Source: Aaosphaeria pasadenensis (Eukaryota; Ascomycota; Dothideomycetes; Pleosporales). From it: a stretch of DNA of 64,000 nt. The notes under the pieces are model-generated. The model made no database searches. It had not been told where the DNA came from and was given only the letters and a program-made list of their open reading frames with translations. Location of the stretch: NCBI GenBank assembly GCA_022813625.1, contig JAKLMB010000008.1, forward strand, positions 1,240,001-1,304,000. Reading direction: 5' to 3'. Numbering within the stretch: position 1 is the first letter of the stretch; the number at the start of each line of letters is the position of its first letter. Of this stretch, positions 1 to 11,022 are shown in pieces. The translations under genes were made by a program, and so were the position numbers.

Positions 1-837
1 TTGAACACTGTTCTCCCTTTCGCAGCTTCAGATTGCATTCGCATACGGGCGCTTCTTGGTTGGCAAGGTGGCTATAGCGATGAAATAGGAAGATGACAAG
101 TCGGTTATATAGTAGGTGTCAAGGAATCTCGACTGCGTCAAGATTCCATTGGTCAATTGACTTCGCAATGGTGTCTGTACCGATATTGCCTGCAAGATCA
201 TCTAGTACAGCTTTTGGCATATATTCTTAACCCCTTCTAAAGGCCTTTTCCTTCTAAAGGCCTTTTCCTTCTAAAGACCTTTCCCAGATGTGCTGTTGGG
301 AAGGAATTCTTCTTTTTGGGTTTCTAGGAATTTGTGAGTTGCTTTCAGGTCACAATGTATTATCTTTGTGCAATGAGCTGAGTTCGGTATGAGCATGGTA
401 GTTTAAACCTAAATTTATAGATTGAAGTCATAACACTATCGTTCCTTTAACTTCTTTTCTTGCATTCCCTTTTATGCTACTCTGAAGCAAGAATTGTTCT
501 CCCTGTTCATTGTTATGCATCAGAAAATAAGTATGACAATTGGTACATACGTTGATTGTTGAGTTTCCCTTTAGCAAATTTCCACATCTTGACCGGAAGA
601 GATTTTTGATTCAAGGAAGCAGGTGCTATTGATGTCTATTCTCTTTCCAACAGACACATTGATCGAAGAAACTCAGAGTTTTCAACGTATGTGCACCATT
701 GTCACCCCTCTCCCACCTCCTAATTCAAACTTCAACAGTATAGTCGACCAAGCTGTTGATTAAAACCATGCTAATCAAGGCATGTAACGCAAACCTCGGG
801 CTAAATCCACCAAATCAGCTTAAGTTTCTCTACGCTG
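1..837. other. Gene-free left edge
   Basis: No reading frame here looks coding on either strand. The only structure seen is a 17-bp tandem repeat at 233-283. The rest is unremarkable intergenic sequence downstream of the minus-strand gene that ends at 838. Confidence 0.5.
233..283. repeat. 17-bp tandem repeat, three copies
   Basis: The unit CCTTCTAAAGGCCTTTT is present twice exactly (233-249, 250-266). A third copy (267-283) differs by a G-to-A change and a T-to-C change near its end. Each unit contains the palindrome AAAGGCCTTT. Confidence 0.85.
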
Positions 838-1182
838 CTACTCTGAAACGAGGGACTCAAAGAGTACACTTACAGGATTGACAGCAGTGTTCAGGGCCGT
901 GGCAAAGCACGCTGCATCTGCGATCGGGTTCAGACCCTCCTCGACGAGCGCAGCGGCACAGGTGACGGATGCAGGAGCAAGCGCGACGATGCACTTCAAG
1001 ACGTCGCAGCCAGAGGCGGCTTTGGCGTCGATGAGGGATTGGGCTTCTGCTTGGACTTGGGCCATTGCGGGTTGAGGTTTACGTAGTACTAAGGATTGAG
1101 ATGGGAGGGCGAGGGTCGTTGATGTCAGGGTCAGGAGGATAGTGATGGCGGTGGCAGTGGAGAGACGGGTGATGGTATACAT
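838..1182 (-). CDS. Small secreted four-cysteine protein, fungal calcium-binding-protein-like
   Basis: This single-exon gene encodes 114 aa. The N-terminus is a clear signal peptide: a hydrophobic stretch ending near Ala-Leu-Ala at about residues 24-26. The mature part holds four cysteines in an alanine-rich helical region of about residues 58-98, spaced CxxxxC, then VTC, then AAC. The segments CDVLKC, ALAPASVTC and GLNPIADAAC match what I know of the fungal calcium-binding-protein family, small secreted saposin-like helical proteins first described from Histoplasma. The assignment rests on that pattern, not on alignment. Upstream on the same strand is a TATAAAA box at 1326-1332, about 145 bp before the ATG. 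It could be an effector-like or cell-surface protein; the function is unknown. Confidence 0.7.
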   Translation of the reverse strand: MYTITRLSTATAITILLTLTSTTLALPSQSLVLRKPQPAMAQVQAEAQSLIDAKAASGCDVLKCIVALAPASVTCAAALVEEGLNPIADAACFATALNTAVNPVSVLFESLVSE

Positions 1183-2574
1183 TGTGGTGGGGTGTCGGCT
1201 CTGGAGGAGTAGTAGATAATGGGATAGGACTGTAGGGTATTGAAATGAATGGATTATAGTGTACGACTGTTGACAAGTTCCTCCTGTGATGTGTGTCCCT
1301 TTTCAAACCAAGAAGCACATTATCCTTTTATACGTAGGGATTTGATATATCAACTGTGAGAACTGTCACAATCATGTAGCTTTGAAAAAGCGTGCAGAAG
1401 CGAAGGAGTGAATCATTCCGTCCGTACAACTACCGTCCGTATGCCACTCTTGAGCTTCAGTGTCAAGTGAGCAGCTTTCATTGTGACGGATGTTCTACTC
1501 TGAAGCGAGAAGGTAGAGCCCTTCTGGAAGGTCGGGAGGGACTAAAGGATTAGGGCCTCTAGTGTCGTACGGACCTGTATATGCTCCTGTTGATCCGTTG
1601 TTTACTATGTGCTCTTCCTATCAACGTTTATTAGAGTATACAATGATCAGGCGTGCCATCTAGGTGTCCCGATTGCAACGGGTCACCACTTTGGCAGTAA
1701 TTCTCTTTGACGATGTGCCACCTGAATCTTGGGACTCGAGGCTTTCAAGGACACCTAGGAGAGAAGTGCAAGGACACACGTATTCCAATCATCTATGAAT
1801 ATTGAATTCTAAAGGCATAACACTTCTTGAATATTGCGGGTGATCAAGCCCACCATCCACGCCAAAAGCTGTGCATGTGGATACCCGAATGAAACAAGCA
1901 TTCCAAGCATTCGCCGTATCAATTGACATCTCGGATAAGCTTCGTGGGGAAGCTGTGGCTATACCTAGCTATACCTACGCAAGTCCGATGGTTGGCGTTG
2001 GTAAGATCGGACTGGGTAACCTATTAGATGACAATGTGGCGAAGACGCCGGTGTGTCAGGCTTCAAATGCTAGGTCAGCGCTGGTATACTGTAGGAAGGT
2101 TATTCATTTTCCTGTCCCGATTTCAATTGATGCACTATGTTCGTAAGGACAAGGAGGAAGAAAGGCGTTAATGATGAAGAAAGAAGGGAGTGAGCGTGTG
2201 TTAGTTGTGATGTGAGTGATTAATCTATTCCTAGTTAGTGTCAGGAATTGGTTGTACTGAACGTTCGAGTCTCCATAATGCTCAAGGATCAAACATCTAT
2301 TTCTTCTTTCTGGATGAATTTCTTGGTTTCCTGGCACTTGCAGTCCAGGGAAGAGTGACGCCAGGCATGCGATCAAGCGGCTTTCCTGTTATTGTTGTGA
2401 GATCGAAAAGTGTGGGGCAGTGGGGGGCGGTGCAGTGGCGCATCCTCACAGCTGAAAGCTACAAGGAATAAAGTACAGGAACCCCCCAAAAGGCATCGCA
2501 GTTGAAGAAATCTTCTTTCCTTTCATCTGACCATCTATAGAATCTACGCGGTTCACTATATTTCCAGTCTTACC
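1183..2574. other. Intergenic region between divergent genes
   Basis: Both flanking genes point away, so this 1.4 kb holds two promoters. The left one includes the TATAAAA at 1326-1332. Open frames at 1871-2471 lack fungal-looking composition, have no splice continuity and no recognisable motif, so I left them out. Confidence 0.5.
1326..1332 (-). promoter_or_regulatory. TATA box of the small secreted protein gene
   Basis: TATAAAA followed by GG reads on the minus strand about 145 bp upstream of the ATG at 1182. That position suits a strongly inducible secreted-protein promoter. It is inferred from sequence only. Confidence 0.45.
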
Positions 2575-3573
2575 ATGTCAAAAGAGATCAGAGCCTTTCA
2601 GGTCTCTCGGTCACTCGGCGCGTTATTAGGCGTCCATGCAGGTGACTCACTGGGTGCAACTCTCGAATTCCAAAACTACCATCAAATAAAAAAGAAATAC
2701 CCAGATGGACTGCGCGAGATTATTGGCGGTGGTGGATTCCGATGGCCAGCGGGACACGCGACAGACGATACTGATCTCACACGGGCAGCAGTGTTAGCCT
2801 ACGTGGATCGAAAAAAGGCCAGGACCACGGGTGGGAAACATGCACATGACTTCGACGTGGTACGGTCTACGGCAGATCATTGTGTGGACTGGCTACATGG
2901 ATCATGGCCAGGTCGTAAACCTGGGAGCGCTCCTGTCGATATTGGCAACGCGACCCAGGTGGGGTTGCAATTGTACCAAAAGACAGGGGATCCGAGGAGG
3001 GCGGGAGCTGGACGAGACCAGGCGGGAAATGGAAGTCTGATGAGGTGCATACCGACGGCACTGTTTGCGGAGTCGAGAGACAAGAGGGTGATGGAGAGTT
3101 GGGAGATCAGCGCCATCACGCACAACGACTTCCGGTGCAGGGCAGCATGCATGGTTTATAACGAGATTGTGGCCGCACTGATAGATGGGAAGACGGTGGA
3201 AGCGGCCATAAGGGAGGGTAAGAGGGTGATTGAGGAATGGGATGCACCCATCTTGGACGAGGCGATCGAGAGAGGGAGGAAACTGGACTTGAAGATGCTT
3301 GCCGAGAAAGGGCCTGGGTCGGAGCATTCGGACTTGACCAGAGGATACGTCTTGAGTGCATTCACACTATCTATTGCAGCCTTGTTCGACGGGAGAAGCT
3401 TCGAGGATGTCGTGGTTGATGTGACGAGACTTGGAGGGGATACGGATACGAATGGAGCGATTGTTGGAGGGATGTTGGGGGCGAAGGTTGGGATTGAGGG
3501 TATTCCGGAGAGGTGGGTTAGGAAATTGCAGTTCAGGGACGAATTTGAGGCCGCAGTGAGATACTTGGTGTAA
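2575..3573 (+). CDS. ADP-ribosylglycohydrolase family protein
   Basis: This single exon encodes 332 aa, the usual size for the ADP-ribosylglycohydrolase (DraG/ARH) family, which removes ADP-ribose from proteins or related acceptors with bound Mg2+ ions. The all-alpha fold's metal-binding motifs are present: GDSLGATLEF near the N-terminus (about residues 23-32), TDDTDLTRAA at about 63-72, a central NGSLMR-containing helix, and the C-terminal GGDTDTNGA at about 288-296 whose aspartates bind the second metal. Nothing essential looks missing. There is no signal peptide, so a cytosolic or nuclear location is expected. The start has an ACC upstream (ACCATG), and the frame has no earlier ATG that fits. 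The exact substrate (arginine-, serine- or ADP-ribose-linked) cannot be told from sequence. Confidence 0.9.
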   Translation: MSKEIRAFQVSRSLGALLGVHAGDSLGATLEFQNYHQIKKKYPDGLREIIGGGGFRWPAGHATDDTDLTRAAVLAYVDRKKARTTGGKHAHDFDVVRSTADHCVDWLHGSWPGRKPGSAPVDIGNATQVGLQLYQKTGDPRRAGAGRDQAGNGSLMRCIPTALFAESRDKRVMESWEISAITHNDFRCRAACMVYNEIVAALIDGKTVEAAIREGKRVIEEWDAPILDEAIERGRKLDLKMLAEKGPGSEHSDLTRGYVLSAFTLSIAALFDGRSFEDVVVDVTRLGGDTDTNGAIVGGMLGAKVGIEGIPERWVRKLQFRDEFEAAVRYLV

Positions 3574-5157
3574 GCAGTTCAACATGAACAGTTGCTATAC
3601 TAGCGATGATGATGCTATGAGGAAGAAGAGGAGTGCGGTCTCTCTGTAGAACTCGGGTGTACCTGAACAAGCAAGCGTGGGAAGGTATTCGTCTCTACAA
3701 TAAGTAAATGATACAAACCTACGAGGGATGATGTTGACGATGTACGCAGGTACCTAGGTGCCTCATGTATGTATACGTAGCATAATTAGTTGACTACCTA
3801 GGTATGTTATAGGTACCTACATAAAGAGAGGACCATAGTTAGTATAAACACCTAACACCGGTTATTTAATGACAATAAGAAGATAAAGAGGAATAGGTAT
3901 TTGAGTGGGAAGAGTACGAGTACTATTCGTCTATTACTTGTGATCATAAGTGGGAGTAGGGTAGGTAAAACGTACCATCCCATCATAGTGGAACAATGCA
4001 CTGGATGATGGACATGAATTGTCGGCCGCGGAAAATGAAAGAAAGTCATGTCGATCCAGGCGAGGGCAGATGATCATCAGCCCGGAGATCGTCAGATAAC
4101 TTACACAGTGTTTAGGCGGTAGGTACTGTGTAGAAAGACAGACTGACGCTTGTATGTATCTCTATGTGCAAGTCAGTTATGATTCATCTGCTCGTGTGGG
4201 TATGGTTGCAGGAGGAACAAGGCTACCTATACTGCATGCGAATCAAGACTCAGGACATGGAATCTGTGATAGAGTTAGTTAAGTTCAGACCTACATGTTA
4301 TATTAGGTACGTAGTAGGATCATGATAGGTGGTTCGGTGCGTATGTACACACCGTACCGTCAAGGATAGATGATGGTCTTTAGGCGTGGTCTAGATGTAT
4401 CATGTAGGTGTATGATGATGTTCTGCCCCAGATTTGACTAACTAATTACTTGGAGGTACTTGGCTGATGGTGGAGGTACACCAAAGTGACTAACTTAGTA
4501 ACGTTAATACATAGCTTACACTAGTACCAGTCAGTACTGGTATCTGCACCCAAGGTACCCCAAGGTAAGTTCGAGTGACTAGGCTAGAGACGGGAGTAGT
4601 TTAGTGGGCGATTGGGGAGTGAGGGGAAGCTCAATGCGCCTCCGCATCTACCACATGTACTATTATGTACCGCTTATGTACATATACATGTGCATACACA
4701 CTGACCGTAGCTACAGTACAGGTACAAGTACAAGTCCGTTAGAACAGGTATACATACCTAGCTACAGCAACTCCACGTCGCATGAGACACGAGACTCTCA
4801 ATTCCAACCTCCCCTCGACGCATCCACCCAACTAGATTACGAGTAGATTATTATAAACTGTTCCAATTCGTGTTTCTGTTCTCGTCAATCTTCTATTTAG
4901 GTTACAGCTCCCCCCTCCCACTTCGTTGCTTGCTTTTGCTTTTGCTTTTGCTTTTCCTTTGGCTGCTCAGCTCACCCACGAGTCACGGCCTGACGTCAAT
5001 CCACGACGACGACCACAACACCAACCAACACCACTTCTTCCACCTTCCTTCCACCTTTCCTATTCCCCTCTCCCTCTTTACTCCTCACCTTCGCCCTCAC
5101 TCTCACTCTCACCCTCACCCTCGCCCTCACCCTCAAACAATACCATCCCCCACAATC
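3574..5157. other. Long intergenic/promoter region with TAGGTACC motifs and CT-rich leader
   Basis: No supported gene lies in this 1.6 kb. It holds clustered TAGGTACCTA-type palindromes (3741-3825, also near 4540-4570) and repeated GTAC tetramers. It ends in a strongly pyrimidine-rich leader (about 4910-5155) with short tandem TTTTGC and CTCACC runs just before the NIPSNAP start codon, typical of highly expressed fungal genes. Confidence 0.6.
3741..3825. repeat. Cluster of TAGGTACCTA-type palindromes
   Basis: GGTACCTAGG, CTACCTAGGTA and ATAGGTACCTAC occur within 85 bp. The same family of motifs recurs in intergenic DNA at about 8937-8993, 26510-26650, 27115-27145 and 34065-34200. Confidence 0.6.
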
Positions 5158-6388
5158 ATGTTCTCCCGCCGTGCCTGTGCAAGCCTGCGCGCCCGATCCT
5201 CTGCTGCCGCCGCGGCCGCCGTCCATCCACCCGCCCACTCGCGTCCCTTCGCCGCTTTCGCTGCTGCACAGAGCTCCTCACAAACTCCCGCCCTCGCAGA
5301 CATCACCCACGATACCGCCGCATCCTTCAACAAGCGCCAGAGAGAGTTCCGCGAGGGCCTTGAAGCTGCTCGCAAAAAGAAGGAACAGCAAGAAAGTCAG
5401 TCCCATCCCATCCCTTCTCCCCATTCCCTTGTGTATTGTGTATCTAGGCCCTCCCCCACCCCACGCCACCCCAAAGTCAATTCGTTGTCGTGGATATCTC
5501 AAGCTCGTTGACTAACAATTCCCCATGCAGAGGAGGCTCGCGAGCGTGAAGCTCAAGATGGCAAGTCAAAGAAGGGCGGCGCCCTCTCTTCCCTGATCTA
5601 CGGCACCCCCGAGGGCCGCGAACTCGACAAGGACATCGAGAGAAGCTTCTCTCAGGTCCTCGCACGAGGCAAATACGTCCATTCCATCGTCTTCCACGAG
5701 GTCAAGCCCGACAAGGTCGACGAATACACGGGGCTTGTTGGCCAATGGTATCCCAAGATGGCCTCCGTGCCTGAAAATAAGGTCCACCTCGTCGGCAGCT
5801 GGAGGACCGAAGTAGGCGATTGCGATACTTTTGGTATGCATGACTCTTTGGCAATCACTTTTCCCCATTGGTAACCATTACGCTGACATGCGATTCACAC
5901 CAGTTCACATTTGGGAATACCAACGGTATGAAGGCTACCACGATTCACTACATGCCATCCACCACCACCCCGAATACCCCGATTTCGAAAGAAAGCTCAA
6001 GACGCTCATCACTTCTAAGAAGACGTCCCTGATGCAGGAGTTCTCCTTCTGGCCGACCACCCCTCCGCGCGATCTGGGCGGTCTCTTCGAGCTGCGCTCG
6101 TACACCCTGCACCCCGGAAACTTGCTCGAATGGGAGACACACTGGAGGCGAGGCCTCAAAGCACGCCGAGAGGTCATGGAAGGTGTGGGAGCCTGGTTCG
6201 TGCAGATTGGCGAATTGAATACGGTCCATCACCTTTGGCAGTTCGCAGATTTGGAGGAGCGCAAGATCCGCCGAGAGCAGAGCTGGGGCGTGGAGGGCTG
6301 GGGAGAGACTGTGCATAAGACAGTTCCTCTGATTCAGACGATGAAGAGCAGGATCTTGGTACCTTGCCCGTGGAGCCCCGTTGCATAA
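5158..6388 (+). CDS. NIPSNAP family mitochondrial protein
   Basis: Three exons join cleanly in frame: 5158-5395, 5531-5833 and 5904-6388, giving 341 aa. The N-terminus (MFSRRACASLRARSS) is Arg/Ser/Ala-rich without acidic residues, a good mitochondrial presequence. The body carries two ferredoxin-like NIPSNAP repeats. The first surrounds SIVFHEVKPDKVDEY, the second LFELRSYTLHPGNLLEWE. A conserved VHIWEYQRYEGY segment is created across the second splice junction. NIPSNAP proteins are mitochondrial scaffolds tied to vesicle/mitophagy functions; their chemistry is not settled. The frame upstream of 5158 is open, but it lacks the presequence logic and lies in the CT-rich leader, so 5158 is the preferred start. 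Confidence 0.92.
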
Positions 6389-7077
6389 TGCCCAACAACA
6401 GGAGCGGAGAGGACATTGAGGATTCATGTACTAGCTAGCCTGAAATATGGGACCGGGCGGTGAAGCACAATGGACAAAGTCGGAAGGTGTAGTCATTTCA
6501 CAATTGATGAAGGTTGTAGCATACTATGGATTGCTTTGGAAGAGATGGTCAATTCCGCAACCGCAGGTGGTCATTCGTCGAGTACAGAGGCAAGGTCGAA
6601 TAGTTACCTAGCTAGAACAAACATTCTGCCCATCCAGATACAAAACTTTGCCCGCACAAAACCAAACTCGTACTAGATTTCCGTCTATAGTGCACCCAAG
6701 ACGGACAGATATAGGGAGGAGCAACCCTGACAAGAAATGGGTACGTATGTACCTAACGATTGCTTCGAATCACATATCATCTCCAACAGTGAATCAACTT
6801 TCGACATGAGATACGCCATTTGATATCTACAATCCCACGTAATATGAAGGATGCGAAATTTGTTCTTTTATTATTCTTACCTGGTGCTGACTAGCACCGT
6901 CACGTAGATGAGAGAAAAAATGTTCCTTTTGGGCTGAGGTCTGTTTCTGAGATATCCGGTGGTGACTATTTTGATATACAACTCAGTCCCCAAAGCCATA
7001 TGGGCAAGTATTGCTAATGGTGAGATACCCGCGTGGGGGCACCAAATCCCCCATCAATACGATGTATCTAGTGACAT
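6389..7077. other. Intergenic spacer between convergent genes
   Basis: This 0.7-kb stretch lies between the stop of the NIPSNAP gene and the stop of the minus-strand transporter. I see no coding frame, repeat or RNA gene, only presumed 3' untranslated regions. Confidence 0.5.
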
Positions 7078-8549
7078 CTAGAACAACGCAAGTCTCCAAC
7101 CTCCACTGACTCCTCTCGCCAAAACATACGCCGCAAAAGCTACTGCATAGGCCACGCCCGCAAACACAATCAAGCCCACATACTCACCACCGTCTCTCTC
7201 CAGGATGGCTCCGGCAATGGGAATACCAATCAGAGCGCCCACACTAGAAATGCAAAACGCCGTGCCGCTCCTCTTGCCCAAATCCTCCACCTTACTGACC
7301 TGCGCGATGGACACAGGCGTGAGACTGATCGCCGCGCCGGACCAAAACCCAAAAAGTATCGTGAACGCCGTCACGCGGCGTTCATCCCCACCGGCCGTGA
7401 GCCACAGTGTCAGTAGGAGCGTTGCGCACACGAAGGCCGTGACGCACATGGTGTTGAATGTGCCGAATCTGTCGGCGACGTAGCCTGGCAACACGCGGCC
7501 GGGCATGGCACCGACGTTGAGGAGCACATTCAGCATGTACGCATCGTGAGGCTCAAATCCCGCGTGCAATGCGTAGGAACAGATGTACGAGTACGGTATG
7601 AAGACTGCGAACTCGATCAGGAAGACGCCCAGAGTTGTCGTTGCGAATTTGGGATCCCGCAAGGCTTTGATGTCGATGGTCGTTCTGGCTGCGCAATTGT
7701 TCGGCAGACGCTTTCGGAGCAGGATGCAGGCCACGAGAAGGACGACGGCGCAGATGAGCGCAATGATCCGCATAGTCCATGGGAATCCGATCTCAGGCGC
7801 GACGTACATCATTATCAAGGGGAATGCGATACCTCCCAACCCTCCAGCCGTAAATGCGATACCTGCAGCAAACGCCCGACGACATTTGAACCAGTGGCCT
7901 ATGGCGGCCACGCTGGGATTAAATAAGAACGATGCTGATATGCCTCCAAGGACGCCGAAGGAAAGAAGGAATTGGTAAAACTCTGGGGGATGAAGAGATT
8001 CAGCATAACTTTCTGAGTCGGGGATCAGAGTAGTACCCTACCTTTACAGAAACTAAGGCATACTAGAGAGGTGACAATTCCAATTGACCCAGGAATGACC
8101 ACGACTCGAATATCATACTTGTCGACGATTGGACCTTACGTATCCGTCAGCTACTCTTATAAATGCCCTCTACATCCATACTTGTTTCAGCCACCGAACC
8201 AAAAGCTCAACTTACCAACCTGCACTCCCGGCAGATAGAGGAAAAAAGCATAGCAACTGAATATCCAGCCAATCTTCGACTCGGGAAGCCCATGGAGCTC
8301 GTGCTCGGACACCCAAGCTTGGAGAATCGCGAGAGTATTTAGGAGGCCCATGGACGGTATCATGGCGCACCAAGCACCGAGAACGACGAGCCAGGCATCG
8401 AGCCCACCATCGGGGTACGGGTTTTCTGTCGGCGGTAGTGTTGAGATGTGGCTTTTGGATTCGAGATCCTCTTCAGTGGGACCGTGAGGATGGAGTGAGA
8501 TGCTGTCTGTGGTGTATGCTTCTGGGGCGATGTTCACTTGGAGCGCCAT
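7078..8549 (-). CDS. MFS transporter, monocarboxylate-transporter type
   Basis: Three exons on the minus strand (8549-8216, 8134-8042, 7982-7078) give 443 aa. About 50 cytosolic residues precede PDGGLDAWLVVLGAW, the entry motif typical of fungal monocarboxylate-permease-like (MCT/Mch) carriers. About 12 hydrophobic segments follow. Exon joins restore conserved MFS text: the first produces GVQVGPIVDKYDIR, the second a loop ending NPSVAAIGHWFKCRRAFAAG, the usual loop between helices 4 and 5. The C-terminal half has the second-repeat loop around GYVADRFG. Members move small organic acids, polyols or similar solutes across the plasma membrane; the substrate here is not predictable. The gene converges on NIPSNAP and diverges from the phosphotransferase gene. 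Confidence 0.9.
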
Positions 8550-9517
8550 GAGCTATTCAGAAAATGAACAATAGCCAGACTAAGTCGGCTATCAAGCAGG
8601 TATGTACCTCCAACACCCTGTATGTGAATTCAAACCTTCAAGTTTCAAGTTTAAATACATTGGCTTTTGGTATATCTCATTATGTCTTGAAGAAGCTCGG
8701 ACGAAAAGAAGCAATGCCATTAGCGGATCATCATGCCCCAAAAATGGTCTGAGCCGGATACACAGCACCCGTTCGTCGATATTTGCTGTAGTTGATTTAC
8801 TACTCCATAGTATCCCACCCGCGGTCTCTTTCGATTCGTTGACGAACATTTATTTGTGCCCATTCACATAGTCGGTATCACTTTCCGACGGGAAACCGTA
8901 CTGGCTACTTCCATTTGCATTTATAATCAACCCGCACTTAGGTACCTAGGTACTTACCTAGGTATATTCGGACATATAAGAGGTAGGTAGGTAGAAGAAC
9001 ATCATTGGATTTTTGAAGTACGAGTACTTATATCTGCAAAAAGAGCACAAGGAACTTGCTGTCAATTAACAGTAGTTAGCTTAGCTTCAATAATCTTCCA
9101 TTCGTTGGTTGGGCATATGATTTGGTATCAATTGCTTTAAGTGCGTCCACCTCAGTGCAATTTGACCCTGCTTTCACTACAAGAACAGATACTGTGAAGG
9201 AGGAGGAGGAAATCATTGAATAGAGAAGGCATAAACATTGTGGTTCCTTAGGTGCATAGCTGTGTACCTATATATGAACGCTGCTTTATTCACGCTCGCT
9301 TGTTGTTGTTGGTCCCCACGCGGAGACACGTGCCCTCCCCCACCAACGTCATCACAGAATCACAAGCCAGAAACGCCGATCACCGTCGAACCTGGAAATT
9401 TTGATCGTGCGTTCTGTTGTCATCCCCATCTACCGACACATTACAACACAACCAACCCATTTCATAGAACCCTTTGATACTCCCATCTTCTGGTGCACCC
9501 TCAACGGCATCGCGAAG
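8550..9517. other. Divergent promoter region
   Basis: This 0.97-kb interval separates the transporter and phosphotransferase starts. It contains a TAGGTACCTAGGTAC cluster (about 8937-8993), but no frame or RNA gene that I can support. Confidence 0.5.
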
Positions 9518-11022
9518 ATGGTTTACATTCGCCAGGACAAGCTTCCGAAGCTGAAAGAGTACAAGTACTCTGGCGTTGACCACAGTCTCGTCTCGCGCTA
9601 CGTGCTGAAGCCATTTTACACGCATGTCGTGATCAAATGCTTTCCCATGTGGATGGCGTAAGTAATAGCCAGATTACATTGGAGAAGTATAGTGCTGACC
9701 ACTTGGTAGGCCGAACCTCGTACGTATACCTGTCGCGCAAACTTGCCCTCGGAGCATCACACCTTGCCCTCAATCCGCATATCGAACCTACGCGTGCTGA
9801 TATTCAGATGATACACAGATCACTTTGACTGGTTTTGGATTTGTTGTTGCCAATTTTTTGACGCTGCTCTGGTATACCCCAACGTTGGACAAAGACTGCC
9901 CTCCGTGGGTGTACGCAAGTTGGGCAATCGGCCTGTTTCTTTACCAGACCTTTGATGCCGTAGATGGATCCCAGGCCAGAAGGACGGGTCAGAGTGGTCC
10001 GCTGGGCGAGCTGTTCGACCACGGTGTAGATGCGGTCAACACCTCGCTGGAAGTGCTACTCTTCTCTGCAACAATGAACCTTGGACAAGGGTGGAAGACC
10101 GTCCTAACTCTATTCGCTTGTAAGTAGACCTCTGGCATGAACGATGACATGGTCCTAATAGTCACAGCGCTCATGACTTTCTACGTTCAAACCTGGGAGG
10201 AGTATCATACCCACACTTTGACTCTCGGAATCATCTCTGGGCCCGTCGAGGGTATTTTGACCCTCTGCATCATCTACGCCGCGACCGCCTTCCTTGGAGG
10301 TGGCAGCTTCTGGCAGCGCTCATTGCTCGAGAGCATTGGTGTTCAACGCTACGAGTTTATCCCTGGATTTATCTACAACCTAGCCTGGAACGAGTGGTAC
10401 ATGGTATACGGCAGCGTTGTCCTTGTCTTCAATACAATCTCCAGGTAAGCTACCCACCACGACCCTGTATCCTTCTCCGGTGTTCAAAGCTTACGACGAT
10501 ACAACTAGTGCACACAACGTGATGAAAGCCCGCCGGTCCCGAGGCCAAAAGACTCGCGTTGCCCTACTCGGCCTTCTTACTTTCGGGGCAGCTTGGACCT
10601 TGATCCCAGCCTACCTCTACCTCCAACCCGTTATCCTCCGCCAACATCTCGTTCCCTTCATCTTCTACGCCGGTCTCGTGAATGCCTATTCTGTCGGCCG
10701 TATCATCATATCTCACCTTACCAAATCCCGTTTTCCGCGTGGCAATGTCCTCATTTACCCTCTCATTTACGGTGTCATCGACTCTCTTGGACCGTTCCTA
10801 CAGGCGAAGATCGGTTTTGGATGGCCTAGTGCGCTCGGCGACGATGTCTACCAGGTTGCATTTGTGTTCATGTGCCTCGGTCTCGCTGTCGGAGTTCACG
10901 GTAGTTTCGTGGTTGATGTCATCTGGACCATCTGCGACTACTTAGACATCTGGTGTTTGACAATTAAATACCCTTATCAACCTGTGAAAGAGAACGAGGA
11001 GAAGGCAAAGAAGGGGCAGTAA
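9518..11022 (+). CDS. Choline/ethanolamine phosphotransferase (CDP-alcohol phosphatidyltransferase)
   Basis: Five exons: 9518-9657, a 10-nt microexon 9710-9719, 9819-10119, about 10162-10444 (acceptor could also be 10168; both stay in frame) and 10509-11022, giving about 413-415 aa. This integral ER/Golgi enzyme transfers phosphocholine or phosphoethanolamine from the CDP-alcohol to diacylglycerol, the last Kennedy-pathway step. The catalytic CDP-alcohol motif is complete in exon 3: DG-SQ-AR, then G eight residues on, then D and D (VDGSQARRTGQSGPLGELFD, HGVD). Several hydrophobic helices follow. The microexon supplies Pro-Asn-Leu in the conserved MWMAPNLITLTGF stretch, which supports it strongly. 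The family includes yeast CPT1 and EPT1; which specificity applies cannot be told. Confidence 0.93.

Noticed and set aside
1871..2471. Three overlapping open frames on both strands
   Set aside because: No motif, no splice continuity, contradictory strands; explained as chance in the promoter interval.
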